Below are positions 16,782 to 28,632 of a stretch of 64,000 nucleotides of DNA, piece by piece. Under the pieces are notes generated by a model. That model searched no databases and had not been told where the DNA came from. It saw only the letters and a list, made by a program, of their open reading frames with translations. Position numbers and translations under genes: made by a program. This DNA is from an uncultured Acidobacteriia bacterium (GTDB lineage Bacteria; Acidobacteriota; Terriglobia; Bryobacterales; Bryobacteraceae): NCBI GenBank assembly GCA_903851195.1, contig CAINNJ010000038.1, positions 1 through 64,000 on the forward strand. The letters are read 5' to 3'. Position 1 is the first letter of the stretch, and the number at the start of each line of letters is the position of its first letter.

Positions 16782-18041
16782 ATGACTCTTTCCGGCATCT
16801 TCGGGGAAGCCTTCGCGGCGCTCCGCTTCAACCGCCAGCGCAGTCTGCTCACCATGGCGAGCCTCGCCTGGGGCGTGGCCTGTTTCGTGATCCTCTACTC
16901 TTACGGCGAAGGCTTCGGGACCGCGCTGCAGACGTCCTTCCAGGCCGTTGGACAAGACCTGGTACTGATGTTCGGCGGCCAGACCTCGACGCAGGCGGGC
17001 GGCGAACGCGCGGGCCATAAGATCCGGCTCGAGATGGACGACGTGCAGACCATCCGCGACACCGTGCCGCTGGTGGGCGCCATCTCCGGCGAGATCATGG
17101 TGCGCGGCGCGACCGTGGTGCGCGGCTACCGGCAGCAGAACATGTCGATCCGCGCGGTGGAACCGCCTTACGGAAAGATCCGCAACATGACGATGTCCGC
17201 CGGGCGCTGGCTTTCGCCCGAAGACTACCAGAGCAAAGAGCGCGTGGCGGTAATCGGCGCGAAGGCCGCCGTGAAGCTGTTCGGCGACATCCCGCCGGTG
17301 GGTGAAACCGTCGCGATCAAAGGCATGCAGTTCCAGATCGTCGGGCTGCTGAAGACCAAGACACAGATCTCGAACTACAACACGCCGGATAACGAGTGCC
17401 TGTTCATCCCGATGTCAACGGCGTCTTTGTTTCGCGATATTAAGTACCCGGACGACATCGTGTGGATGCCCGCCAATCCGATCTTCCGCAAGCAGGCCGT
17501 GAAGGATGTGCGGGCCACGCTCGGGCGCATCCACAGCTTCTCGCCAACCGACGAGAGGGCGCTGCAGTTCTTCATCTTCAACGAGTTCATGAAGGTGATC
17601 GATACCATGTCGATCGCGCTGCAGGTGCTGCTGGGGCTGATCGGCGCGCTCACGCTGGCGATCGGCGGCATCGGCCTCGCGAACATCATGCTGGTCTCGG
17701 TGACGCAGCGCACGCGGGAAATCGGCGTGCTGAAATCCATCGGGGCGACCCGAAGCGAGATCCTGCTGCAGTTCATGCTGGAGGCCATGGCGATCGTGAC
17801 CGCCGGCGGTTTGGTGGGCGTGCTGATTGGCTGGAGCGTGACGTCCGGGATTCAGACGCTGCCGCTGCTGGGACCGCTGTTCAAAGACACCAGCGGGAGC
17901 GGCGATATTCACCTGAAGATCTCGAAGTTCGCGGTTGTGACGTCGACCGTGGTGCTGGAACTGATCGGCGTGGTGGCGGGACTGCTGCCGGCGCTGAAAG
18001 CGTCGCGCCTCGATCCCATCGAGGCTCTGCGGTACGAGTAA
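16782..18041 (+). CDS. MacB/FtsX-type ABC transporter permease, copy 2
   Basis: A 419-residue paralogue of the preceding gene, separated by three bases. It has the same architecture: first helix (LLTMASLAWGVACFVILYSY), periplasmic domain containing FGGQTSTQAGGERAGHKIRL, and three C-terminal helices after TQRTREIGVLKSIGATR. Equal length and a shared unusual motif indicate tandem duplication and specialisation into a heterodimer. As with copy 1, the ATPase is missing from the locus. A hairpin at 18065-18087 (AGCCGGC/GCCGGCT) without a T-run lies between its stop and the next gene. Confidence 0.88.
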   Translation: MTLSGIFGEAFAALRFNRQRSLLTMASLAWGVACFVILYSYGEGFGTALQTSFQAVGQDLVLMFGGQTSTQAGGERAGHKIRLEMDDVQTIRDTVPLVGAISGEIMVRGATVVRGYRQQNMSIRAVEPPYGKIRNMTMSAGRWLSPEDYQSKERVAVIGAKAAVKLFGDIPPVGETVAIKGMQFQIVGLLKTKTQISNYNTPDNECLFIPMSTASLFRDIKYPDDIVWMPANPIFRKQAVKDVRATLGRIHSFSPTDERALQFFIFNEFMKVIDTMSIALQVLLGLIGALTLAIGGIGLANIMLVSVTQRTREIGVLKSIGATRSEILLQFMLEAMAIVTAGGLVGVLIGWSVTSGIQTLPLLGPLFKDTSGSGDIHLKISKFAVVTSTVVLELIGVVAGLLPALKASRLDPIEALRYE

Positions 18042-18130
18042 TTACTTTCGGAAAACGGTACGTAAGCCGGCGTAACATCTGCCGGCTCCACTGACTTACT
18101 AACTCCCGGCCCATCTCCTATGATGGACGG

Positions 18131-19999
18131 ATGAGTGTCCTCGACTTCCTGTTCGGCCCTCCGCTGCGGACAGATGAAGATCGCGAAGAACGGATCGGAC
18201 CGGAGAAGGGGATTCCGATTTTTGGCCTGGACGCTCTGAGTTCCGCGGCTTACGGACCGGAAGCCGCTCTCACCATTCTGATCCCGCTGGGCGCGGCGGG
18301 AATCGCTTCCATCGTCCCGATCAGTATCAGCATTGTCGTCCTGCTTGCGATTGTCTATTTCTCTTACCGGCAGACCATTGAGGCTTATCCGAACGGCGGC
18401 GGATCTTATACCGTTGCCACGGAAAATCTGGGACACCGCGCGGGACTGCTCGCGGCCGCCGCGCTGATGATCGATTACATTCTTACCGCGGCGGTTGGCA
18501 TCTCGTCCGGGGTGGGCGCTCTGATCTCGGCCGTGCCGGGTCTGCAGGCACACACGCTGGCGCTCTGTCTCGGCATTCTTCTGCTGCTCACCATCGTGAA
18601 TCTGCGAGGCGTTCGCGAAGCCGGCGGCGTCTTTATGATGCCCACTTACCTGTTTATCGCCTGTCTGCTTCTGCTGATCGCGCGCGGCGTATGGAACGTC
18701 GTCAGCAGCGGCGGCCAGCCTCACGCGGTGGTCGCGCCGCCCGCCATGCCCGCGATGAGCGCGAGTCTCAGCACGTGGCTGATCGTGAAAGCCTTTGCCA
18801 GCGGGTGCACGGCGATGACAGGCGTCGAAGCCGTCAGCAACGGCGTGAAAGCATTCCGCGAACCGGTGACGAAATCCGCGCAGATGACGCTCACCATTAT
18901 TATTGCGGTTCTGGCCACCTTGCTGCTTGGCATTGCGTTCCTGGTTCGGGCTTATCATATTGGCGCCACGGAGCCCGGAACGGCCGGATACCAGAGCATT
19001 CTCTCGCTGCTGCTCGCGGCGGCGACCGGGCGCGGCTGGTTTTACCGGATCAGCATTTCGTCCATTATTGTTGTGCTGGCGCTCTCCGCGAATACGGCCT
19101 TTGCCGATTTTCCGCGCCTCTGCCGGGTGATCGCGAAGAATGGATATCTCCCGTACGCATTCTCTCTTCGGGGCCGCCGTCTGGTTTATTCCGAAGGAAT
19201 TTATGTGCTCACGATTCTGTCGGCAATCCTGCTGACAATATTCGGCGGTGTGACGGACCGGCTGATTCCTCTTTTCGCCGTGGGGGCGTTTCTGGCTTTT
19301 ACGCTCTCGCAGACGGGGATGGTCTGGCACTGGCGGAAATCTGATCATCCCAAAGCAAAGCACTATATGGTCGTGAACGGCGTGGGGGCGGTCGCAACGG
19401 GCATCACGGTGCTGGTGGTTCTGGTGGCCAAGTTCCTGGACGGCGCGTGGATCACGGTGGTTCTGATTCCCGCGCTGATTGCTTTTATGGTCGCGATTCA
19501 GCGCCATTTTCAGTCCGTCGCGGAGGAAACCACCGAAACAGCCGAACTCTCTACCGTATCGATCTGCGCACCGCTGGTCGTGCTGCCGATCGACCGCTGG
19601 AATAAGATCAGCGTGAAAGGCCTGCGATTTGCTCTTAGCCTGTCCGGGGAGATTAAGGCTGTCCACACGGTGATCGACGATAAGCCCGATGACCTCGCGC
19701 AGGCCTGGCCACATCTGGTGGAAGAACCGGCCCGGAAATCCGGTTTCCCGGCGCCGGAGTTAGTCTGCCTGTGCTCTCCGTTTCGATATGTGATTACGCC
19801 GGTTGTCGATTATGTCCTGGATCTCAGCAGTAAGAATCCCGACCGCGAAATCATGGTGATCGTTCCCGAACTGGTGGAGCATAAGTGGTATCACTACGCG
19901 CTGCATAACCAGCGCGCACAAGGGCTAAAGGCCCTGTTGCTGCTGAAAGGGAACCAACGGATCACCACGGTCACGATCCCCTGGTATCTAAAGGAGTAA
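18131..19999 (+). CDS. APC-superfamily permease, KimA-like potassium importer candidate
   Basis: A 622-residue membrane protein with about twelve helices followed by a cytoplasmic domain of roughly 150 residues. The N-terminal IFGLDALSSAAYGPEAALTI, the segment SYRQTIEAYPNGGGSYTVA, ASGCTAMTGVEAVSNGVKAF, and the C-terminal end (HNQRAQGLKALLLL, then TIPWYLKE) closely follow what I remember of Bacillus KimA (YdaO), a proton-coupled K+ importer controlled by c-di-AMP. The family is otherwise annotated as amino-acid permease, so the substrate is an inference. No c-di-AMP riboswitch fits in the 89-bp leader. The next gene starts five bases after its stop. Confidence 0.82.
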   Translation: MSVLDFLFGPPLRTDEDREERIGPEKGIPIFGLDALSSAAYGPEAALTILIPLGAAGIASIVPISISIVVLLAIVYFSYRQTIEAYPNGGGSYTVATENLGHRAGLLAAAALMIDYILTAAVGISSGVGALISAVPGLQAHTLALCLGILLLLTIVNLRGVREAGGVFMMPTYLFIACLLLLIARGVWNVVSSGGQPHAVVAPPAMPAMSASLSTWLIVKAFASGCTAMTGVEAVSNGVKAFREPVTKSAQMTLTIIIAVLATLLLGIAFLVRAYHIGATEPGTAGYQSILSLLLAAATGRGWFYRISISSIIVVLALSANTAFADFPRLCRVIAKNGYLPYAFSLRGRRLVYSEGIYVLTILSAILLTIFGGVTDRLIPLFAVGAFLAFTLSQTGMVWHWRKSDHPKAKHYMVVNGVGAVATGITVLVVLVAKFLDGAWITVVLIPALIAFMVAIQRHFQSVAEETTETAELSTVSICAPLVVLPIDRWNKISVKGLRFALSLSGEIKAVHTVIDDKPDDLAQAWPHLVEEPARKSGFPAPELVCLCSPFRYVITPVVDYVLDLSSKNPDREIMVIVPELVEHKWYHYALHNQRAQGLKALLLLKGNQRITTVTIPWYLKE

Positions 20000-20004
20000 A
20001 TGCC

Positions 20005-20637
20005 GTGACTTACCGGAACCGGGCATTGTTCGTTCTGCTGCTTCTGCCGCGGGCCTGTGCGGCGGAAACCATCGAGACCTTCAACTTCACGATTTCAACG
20101 GGCAATGCCGACATACCGGGGCAGTTGGTCTTTCGGCTGGAACCCGACGGAACCGCGGGAACCGGGGACATTGTGAGCGCGCACGCAACAGCGCCGCCGG
20201 TATATTACGACGTCGATACGTCGAGCGGCCGACAAACCATTCCGGTTCCGGCAGTGACGTACGTCAAAGAGAACTTCTTCCTGAGTTTTTATCCCGATCC
20301 GGCCGGATGCGCCAATGTCATGAGTATGGATCTGAACGGGAACCGACGCTTCCCCGCAACGGACCCCTGCGAGTACCTTCTGGTATCTTTCGCAGTCGGT
20401 CCGAATCAGCCCTACGGAGACCTATACATCGAACTCGATCCCTATATCGGGGGTGTTCAGGCTGGCGCCGCGTATTTTCCGCTGCCTCATGAACCGAGTT
20501 ACAGGGGGATAGTGACTTACAGTCTCACCGCCACGGATAACGCAAGTGCTGTTCCGGAACCCTCCGCGCTGTGGCTGGTATCCGGGGCAAGCTTACTTGC
20601 CGGATTCCTGACTTCTGTTCGAAGCTGTCGCAAGTGA
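20005..20637 (+). CDS. PEP-CTERM exported protein, intact copy
   Basis: A 210-residue protein from GTG 20005, chosen because AAGGAG lies eight bases upstream, inside the end of the permease gene. A signal peptide (ALFVLLLLPRACA) precedes a beta-rich mature part with ETIETFNFTISTG and GQLVFRLEPDGTAGTGDI. The C-terminus is a PEP-CTERM signal: VPEPSALWLVSGASLLAGFL then a basic end. The signal helix would be removed by an exosortase or archaeosortase-like enzyme encoded elsewhere. It is followed by a tandem paralogue. The function of the mature protein is unknown. Confidence 0.82.
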   Translation: MTYRNRALFVLLLLPRACAAETIETFNFTISTGNADIPGQLVFRLEPDGTAGTGDIVSAHATAPPVYYDVDTSSGRQTIPVPAVTYVKENFFLSFYPDPAGCANVMSMDLNGNRRFPATDPCEYLLVSFAVGPNQPYGDLYIELDPYIGGVQAGAAYFPLPHEPSYRGIVTYSLTATDNASAVPEPSALWLVSGASLLAGFLTSVRSCRK

Positions 20638-20681
20638 AGTCACGCAAATAACAAGGGGCAACAAACTGCTTGCTGCGCGGC

Positions 20682-21298
20682 ATGCAGCGCCGAAGTTTCC
20701 TGCGACTGTCTGCGTTTCTTCTGCTGGCAAGTGCGTGCGCGGCGGAAACCATAGAGACCCTTACCTTCACGATTTTGACGGGCAATCCCGACAATGTCGC
20801 CATACCGGGGCAAATGGTCTTTCGTCTGGAGCCGGACGGGACAGCGGGGACAGCCGACATTATCAGCGCGTCCGCAACTGCACCGCCAGTCAGGTATTTG
20901 GAAAATACCGCAGGTGGCTCCGTGTTCGTTGCGGTTCCGGGAGTTGCCTACACGAAAGAGAACTTCAGTCTCGATTTTCACCCGGACCCGACCGGGTGCC
21001 CCTTCAGTTTACCGGCCACCGACCGCTGCGAGTCCCTGTCAGTCCTTTTCTCTGTGAGCCCGAATCAGCCGTACGGAAATCTTATTATCGATTTCGATCC
21101 CTTCGTCCGGGACATCTTTGTGAGCGTCCGCTATTCGCCTTTGCCCCCTGAACCGAGTTGGAGGGGTACGGCGACTTACAGCCCACCGCCACGGACAGCG
21201 CAAGTGCTGTTCCGGAACCCTCCGCGCTGTCCCTGGTATCCGGTGCGAGCTTGTTTGTAGGATTAGTGACGATGAGACGGACGCACTATCGAAGATAG
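20682..21298 (+). pseudogene. PEP-CTERM paralogue frameshifted before its anchor
   Basis: A tandem paralogue of the preceding gene (ETIETLTFTILTG, GQMVFRLEPDGTAGTADI). Start ATG 20682 (TTG 20670 is possible). The current frame stops at 21260 after an unlike tail (RTAQVLFRNPPRCPWYPV). Aligned with copy 1, one base is missing near 21183 (agtctcacc versus agcccacc). Restoring it gives TATDSASAVPEPSALSLVSG, a hydrophobic stretch and a basic end stopping at 21298, that is, a full PEP-CTERM signal. The gene has therefore recently lost its anchor, or the base was lost in sequencing or assembly. If translated, the product would be secreted unanchored. Confidence 0.78.
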
Positions 21299-21307
21299 TG
21301 CCCGGAT

Positions 21308-24145
<2,838 letters not shown>

Positions 24146-24233
24146 AGAAGGGTAGATTCCATTTTAGCGTGAATGATACTCTTGCACTTCATCGGCGTCG
24201 GTGGCGGCGTCCCGGTGAGGAGGGAAAATCGGC

Positions 24234-24653
24234 ATGCGAAGTATTCAGGTACTTGATTACGCGGACGCGCGGGACACGGTGACGGCGATTCTGGCGGAGG
24301 TGGAGAAGAACGGAGGGAAGTCGGCGGTGGTGGCGGTGGTGGCTCCGCACGGGGAACTGCTGGCGTTCGCGCGGATGGACGGGGCGCCGGTTTCGTCCAT
24401 CAGGATCGCGATGAATAAGGCGTACACGGCGGCGCGGGAGCGGAAGACGACGGAAGAGATCGGGCAGAAGATCCGGCATCCCGAGAAGGGGTTCGACGTG
24501 GCGTATTTCGGGGACGACCGGTTTGTCGGGTGGGGCGGCGGCGTGCCGGTGTGGCGGGAGGGGGCGGTGGTGGGGGCGGTGGCGGTGAGCGGGTTGCCGC
24601 AGGTGGAGGATATCCGGCTGGCGACGTGGGCAGCCGGGCGTCTGGCCGGGTAG
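24234..24653 (+). CDS. GlcG/HbpS-family heme-binding-like protein
   Basis: A 139-residue protein of the DUF336 (GlcG/HbpS) fold with a good GAGGAGGG ribosome-binding site. Typical segments are VVAVVAPHGELLAFARMDGAP, IAMNKAYTAA and GGGVPVWREGAVVGAVAVSG. Members bind heme or cobalamin-like ligands, or are found with glycolate oxidation genes, but many are unassigned. There is no signal peptide. It is monocistronic, divergent from secA and convergent with the metallophosphoesterase gene. Function beyond the fold is unclear. Confidence 0.85.
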   Translation: MRSIQVLDYADARDTVTAILAEVEKNGGKSAVVAVVAPHGELLAFARMDGAPVSSIRIAMNKAYTAARERKTTEEIGQKIRHPEKGFDVAYFGDDRFVGWGGGVPVWREGAVVGAVAVSGLPQVEDIRLATWAAGRLAG

Positions 24654-24665
24654 TTCACTCCGGTT

Positions 24666-25994
24666 TCAGCGAACGGCGCGTTGTGCCTCGCCGGGTGCGG
24701 GATGGCTGAAGGGCGGCGTCTCGTGCGTGATTTTGTTCGTGGCCAGATCGACCGTGACGCTGTCGACGGCCTGATGGGAATGGGTGTGGGTGCCGATCAG
24801 GTCGATGGTCAGGATGCGGTTGGTGACCGTCAGGATCAGGTGGCCAAAGCCGTTGAAGAACTGACGGAGGCTGTGCAGATCGTCCGGCGCGGTCGCTTTC
24901 CCCTGCAGGGGCGCGCGGACGGGCTGGCGTTCGAACGTCGGTTTGACGGGCTGGATGGGGCCGTGGCCGCCGGTTCCGGCGACGATGTACGGGACTTCCA
25001 TGGTAATTCCGGCGAAAGTGACGGCGCGCGTGAAGCGCTGGTAGACGTGAGCGTGGCCGGAGAGCACGGCATCCGGGGCCACTCCGGCGGCCGCGAAGGC
25101 CGCGTCCAGATCGGCCAGCATGCTGGGACTTCCGGTATGGCCTCCGCCGCCGCTGAAGGGCGGGTGGTGCAGGGCGAGAATCAGCGCCAGGCGGGTTCCG
25201 GCGGCGCGCGCCGCTTTGATTTCCGTCAGCTGCTCCACCAGGAAATTCCACTGCGCGTCGCCGGCCACGCCGCCCCGGATGACGCCTTCGAGTTCGCCGC
25301 CGTTGGAGAACAGTCCGATGATATGAGCGAACGGCGTGTCCAGCCGGAAGTAGACGCCGGGCTGGAACATCGGCGGCCTGTGCGGAGACTGCAGAAGCTC
25401 GGTGAGTCCGGCATCCGAAGCCGGCGGCGTGGCGCAGAAATTGGCCTGGAAAGCGTCGATGGAGGCGGGGTCTTCCTGCGGATTGGAGTCGTGATTTCCC
25501 GGAATGGCAATGATTTTCGCCGGGTAGTTCCCGTAGGGCACATAGAACTGCGGCTCGTACATCTTCGCCTTCAGGTCCGGGCTTTGGAAGTGGTGGTTGT
25601 AGATCACGTCGCCCAGGTGCAGGAAGAAGGCGGGGTGATCGGCGGGGTTGGGCCGGTGGAGGTCCATGGCCATCACCTGCGCCACCAGATCGATTTCCCA
25701 GGGAGCGCCGAAGCCGGTATCGCCCGCGGCATGAAATACGAGTTGTCCGCTTTGACGGATTTCCACTTCGTGCTGCGCTCCGACGATCTCCGCGAGTTCC
25801 ATGACGGGCGGATTCCGTTTCGGAACCGGGATCGGGATAATCTGGCCCGCCTGGCTCAGGTCCAGTTCCTCGCGCGTCAGGGAACTGCCGAAATCGGCGG
25901 GGTCACGCAGGAACGGTTCGGCGGCGTGACCCGGCACGCGGGCGGGCTGGTGCAGCTTCATGCGCTCGATGTGGATGGAATGGTCTTTGCTCAC
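24666..25994 (-). CDS. Purple-acid-type metallophosphoesterase
   Basis: About 442 residues from GTG 25994, which overlaps the upstream peptidase stop (GTGA) and has AAGGG just ahead. Calcineurin-like metal motifs are clear: AAGDTGFG, LHLGDVIYNHH, AIPGNHDSN, LALHHPPFSGGG and LSGHAHVYQRF. These coordinate two metals for phosphoester hydrolysis. The N-terminal 60 residues hold no signal peptide, so it is probably cytoplasmic or exported by another route. It is translationally coupled to the S9 peptidase gene. The substrate is unknown. Confidence 0.85.
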   Translation of the reverse strand: MSKDHSIHIERMKLHQPARVPGHAAEPFLRDPADFGSSLTREELDLSQAGQIIPIPVPKRNPPVMELAEIVGAQHEVEIRQSGQLVFHAAGDTGFGAPWEIDLVAQVMAMDLHRPNPADHPAFFLHLGDVIYNHHFQSPDLKAKMYEPQFYVPYGNYPAKIIAIPGNHDSNPQEDPASIDAFQANFCATPPASDAGLTELLQSPHRPPMFQPGVYFRLDTPFAHIIGLFSNGGELEGVIRGGVAGDAQWNFLVEQLTEIKAARAAGTRLALILALHHPPFSGGGGHTGSPSMLADLDAAFAAAGVAPDAVLSGHAHVYQRFTRAVTFAGITMEVPYIVAGTGGHGPIQPVKPTFERQPVRAPLQGKATAPDDLHSLRQFFNGFGHLILTVTNRILTIDLIGTHTHSHQAVDSVTVDLATNKITHETPPFSHPAPGEAQRAVR

Positions 25995-27997
25995 GGTTTC
26001 CCTTCGGCGGTGGTGACAGCGGCCATGGGCTCTTCGCCCCAGATGTATTTGCTGAACCACTCGTAATTCTGCTCCATCAGGGAGCGCTGCTGTTTCGGCT
26101 TGTTAATGGCGTGGCCGAAACCCTTGTAGAAGACGAGTTTGACCGGGATGCCGCGGTCTTTCAGCGCCTGGTAGAGTTCATAAGAATTGGGCGGGGGCAC
26201 GCGCTTATCCTGCTCTCCCTGCTGGATGAGCGTGGGCGTCTGCGCCTTATTCACGTAGGTGATGGGCGAGGTCTTGCGGTAGATTTCCGGGTCTTCCCAC
26301 GGGGTGGCTTTCAGGTACTGCCGGGTGAAGGGGTGGATGTCGGTGTTGACGTAGTACGTCATCCAGTCCGAGATGCCGGCGCCCACCGAAACCGCCTTGA
26401 AGCGGTCGCTGGAGCAGGTGATGAAGGCCGAGATGTAGCCGCCTTCGCTCCAGCCCATGGCGCCGACGCGATCCTTATCCACCATGCCTTTGCCAATCAG
26501 GTAGTCTACGCCGGAGATGACATCGGCATAATCGCCGACGCCCAGATTACGGACATTGAGGGCGCGGAAATCGGCGCCGTAGCCGGCCGAGCCGCGATAG
26601 TTCGGCTTCAGGAGCAGAGCGCCGCGGGCGGCGAAGCGTTCCACCGGGTAGTAGCGGTCGGCGGTGAGCAGCGGGGTATCCACGCCGGTGGGCCCGCCGT
26701 GGATGACGACGAGGAGCGGGTATTTGCGGGAAGGGTCGTAGTCGGCGGGCTTGATGAGGATGCCTTCGATGGCCGCGCCGTCGCCGGACTTCCACCGGAT
26801 CACTTCGCGGGTGGCGAGCGGGGTGGTCCACTGGCTGCCGATGTCGCTGAGATATTTCGGGGCGAAATCCGAAGCCGAAGAGACGAAGAGTTCCGCGAAG
26901 TGGTTGGGCAAACCGCCTACGGCCGCCATGGTGCGGTGGTCTTTCGAGAAGGAGCCGGTGTTGGCGTGGAACGGGTCGGGGCCGGTGAGGCGGCGGACGG
27001 CGCGGGTGGCGGGGTCGAGGCGGTAGAGGTGCGAGGCGGTCTTTTGCTGGGCCCCGAAGTAGATGCCGTCCGTGCCCCAGTCGATGAGCGTCGGATCTTC
27101 GTCGAAATCCTTCGTGAGGAGGCGGGACGGGCCTCCGTCAGCGGGAATGACGGCGATGAAGCGGTTGCTGTAGAAGAAGTTCGGCGCGCTGTCGGAGGTG
27201 ACCCAGGCGATCTGTTTGCCGTCGGGGGACCACTTCGGATTCGAGTGCGGGCCGGGGGTGTCGACGAGTTTGCGAACGTGCAGCCCGGCGAGTTTCAGGA
27301 CGTAGATGCGGGTGGTGTCACCGGAGCCGAGGTCGGGATCGCGCCCGGCGTCGAAGGCGATCTGGCTGCCGTCGGGCGACCAGGAGAAGCCGCCGACGGT
27401 GAACTGTTCGCCGCTGGTGAGCTGTTCGGGCTTGCCGAGCTTCTTCACGTCGTACGGCATTTCGGCGGGCACTTTGATGCGCCAGAGGTGGCTCATGGAG
27501 TAGTCGCCGCCGATGATGTCGAACTCGCCATAGCGTTCCTTGCGCTCTTTACGGGCTTTGTTTTCGGGGCCAGTGGAGACGAAGGCGATGGAAGCGCCGT
27601 CCGGCGACCAGGCGAAGGCGGCGACGCCGTTCTCCTCCGAGGTGAGCTGCGCGGCTTCCCCGCCGGTGGGGCGGATCACGTAAATCTGCCGTTTGCCGTC
27701 GCGTTCGGAGCCGAAGGCAATACGGCGGGAATCGGGCGACCACTGGGGGCCGGAGGAGGACTTTTTGCCGGAGGTGAGCTGGTAGCGCTCGCCGGTGGCG
27801 GTGACGGCGATCCAGATCTGGGTCACGAAATCGTTCTCGTCCCAGTTGGCCTGCTGCACGCCGTACGCGACGTAACGGCCGTCGGGTGAGATTTGGGCGC
27901 CGGCGACGGAGCGGGCGGAAAGGGAGGTGTCGATTGTGGGCGGGGCGGCAAATGCGCACACGGCCACCAGAGACAGAGCGAAGAACGAAGGCGCCAT
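25991..27997 (-). CDS. S9-family (prolyl oligopeptidase-type) serine peptidase, exported
   Basis: About 668 residues, started at ATG 27997 because a signal peptide follows (MAPSFFALSLVAVCAFA). The first 400 residues form a TolB/WD-like beta-propeller with repeated SPDG motifs (AWSPDGASIAF, SWSPDGSQIAF, KWSPDGKQIAW). The C-terminal alpha/beta-hydrolase contains the nucleophile GWSEGGY (about residue 516), the Asp in QGEQDKRVPP and the His in GFGHAINKP, so the triad is complete. It would trim peptides in the periplasm. It leads a two-gene unit with the phosphoesterase. Confidence 0.93.
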   Translation of the reverse strand: MAPSFFALSLVAVCAFAAPPTIDTSLSARSVAGAQISPDGRYVAYGVQQANWDENDFVTQIWIAVTATGERYQLTSGKKSSSGPQWSPDSRRIAFGSERDGKRQIYVIRPTGGEAAQLTSEENGVAAFAWSPDGASIAFVSTGPENKARKERKERYGEFDIIGGDYSMSHLWRIKVPAEMPYDVKKLGKPEQLTSGEQFTVGGFSWSPDGSQIAFDAGRDPDLGSGDTTRIYVLKLAGLHVRKLVDTPGPHSNPKWSPDGKQIAWVTSDSAPNFFYSNRFIAVIPADGGPSRLLTKDFDEDPTLIDWGTDGIYFGAQQKTASHLYRLDPATRAVRRLTGPDPFHANTGSFSKDHRTMAAVGGLPNHFAELFVSSASDFAPKYLSDIGSQWTTPLATREVIRWKSGDGAAIEGILIKPADYDPSRKYPLLVVIHGGPTGVDTPLLTADRYYPVERFAARGALLLKPNYRGSAGYGADFRALNVRNLGVGDYADVISGVDYLIGKGMVDKDRVGAMGWSEGGYISAFITCSSDRFKAVSVGAGISDWMTYYVNTDIHPFTRQYLKATPWEDPEIYRKTSPITYVNKAQTPTLIQQGEQDKRVPPPNSYELYQALKDRGIPVKLVFYKGFGHAINKPKQQRSLMEQNYEWFSKYIWGEEPMAAVTTAEGKP

Positions 27998-28014
27998 GCG
28001 CAATTATAGGCCGA

Positions 28015-28587
28015 TCAGGTGCCGGTGCGCGCGCCGGCCGCGGCGGCTGCGGCTCTTTGACGTGCGGGGCCTTTGCGCTGCAGCCGGGGCGCTTCATTGC
28101 CGCACTCGCAGTGGCCGTTCACCAGTTCGCCCGCGAGCGCTGCGGGCAGGCTGGCCGCGGCATCCACGTGGAGCCCGTCGTGCACCTCGCATTCGCGGGC
28201 GAGGGTGCGGCCGTCGTGATCCTGCAACTGTTCGAACACGGGAACACCGAAGGCGCGCCAGATCAGATCGCGCTGATCCGGAGCGAGGGGGTTTTCGTCG
28301 AGCCGGGTCAGGACTAGTGCGAGTTCGAGTGAGGGGAGATCCAGGTCGCCGCGGAGTTTCCGGTCGGCGAGGTCGAGGGCGGTATCGAGAGGCGCAACCA
28401 GGGCCTGTGGAGCGAGCGTGCGGAGGCCGTGCGCGTCGGTCCGGCTGTCCAGAACCGCGACGAAACCCTCAAATGGCAACGGCATTTGAAAATCGGAGGA
28501 ACGGGGCCCCTTGCGCTTGCGGCCAAGGCGGTTCCGGGGAGCGGCGTCCGGACGACGCGGGCCCCGAAAAAGCTTCGAGAGGTCCAC
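28015..28587 (-). CDS. Uncharacterised 190-residue protein with C-x-C motif
   Basis: GTG start at 28587. The N-terminus is basic (LGRKRKGPRSS); the middle (LAPDQRDLIWRAFGVPVFEQLQ, then ARECEVHDGLHV) looks like a folded soluble domain, and a CEC pair near residue 162 (NGHCECGNEAPRL) could bind metal. The end is an alanine/arginine-rich tail. I do not recognise the family. It lies 45 bp downstream of the amidohydrolase gene and 17 bp upstream of the peptidase start, all on the same strand, so it may be part of a long transcript. Coding status is supported by its sensible composition and fit between neighbours. Confidence 0.6.
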   Translation of the reverse strand: MDLSKLFRGPRRPDAAPRNRLGRKRKGPRSSDFQMPLPFEGFVAVLDSRTDAHGLRTLAPQALVAPLDTALDLADRKLRGDLDLPSLELALVLTRLDENPLAPDQRDLIWRAFGVPVFEQLQDHDGRTLARECEVHDGLHVDAAASLPAALAGELVNGHCECGNEAPRLQRKGPARQRAAAAAAGARTGT

Positions 28588-28632
28588 TAACGTTTGTATA
28601 GTGCGGCGCGGCGGAAAAGTTCTCCGGGATTT

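Noticed and set aside
18042-18130. c-di-AMP (ydaO-type) riboswitch before the KimA-like gene
   Set aside because: Only 89 bp are available and no conserved riboswitch pattern is seen; only a short hairpin is present.
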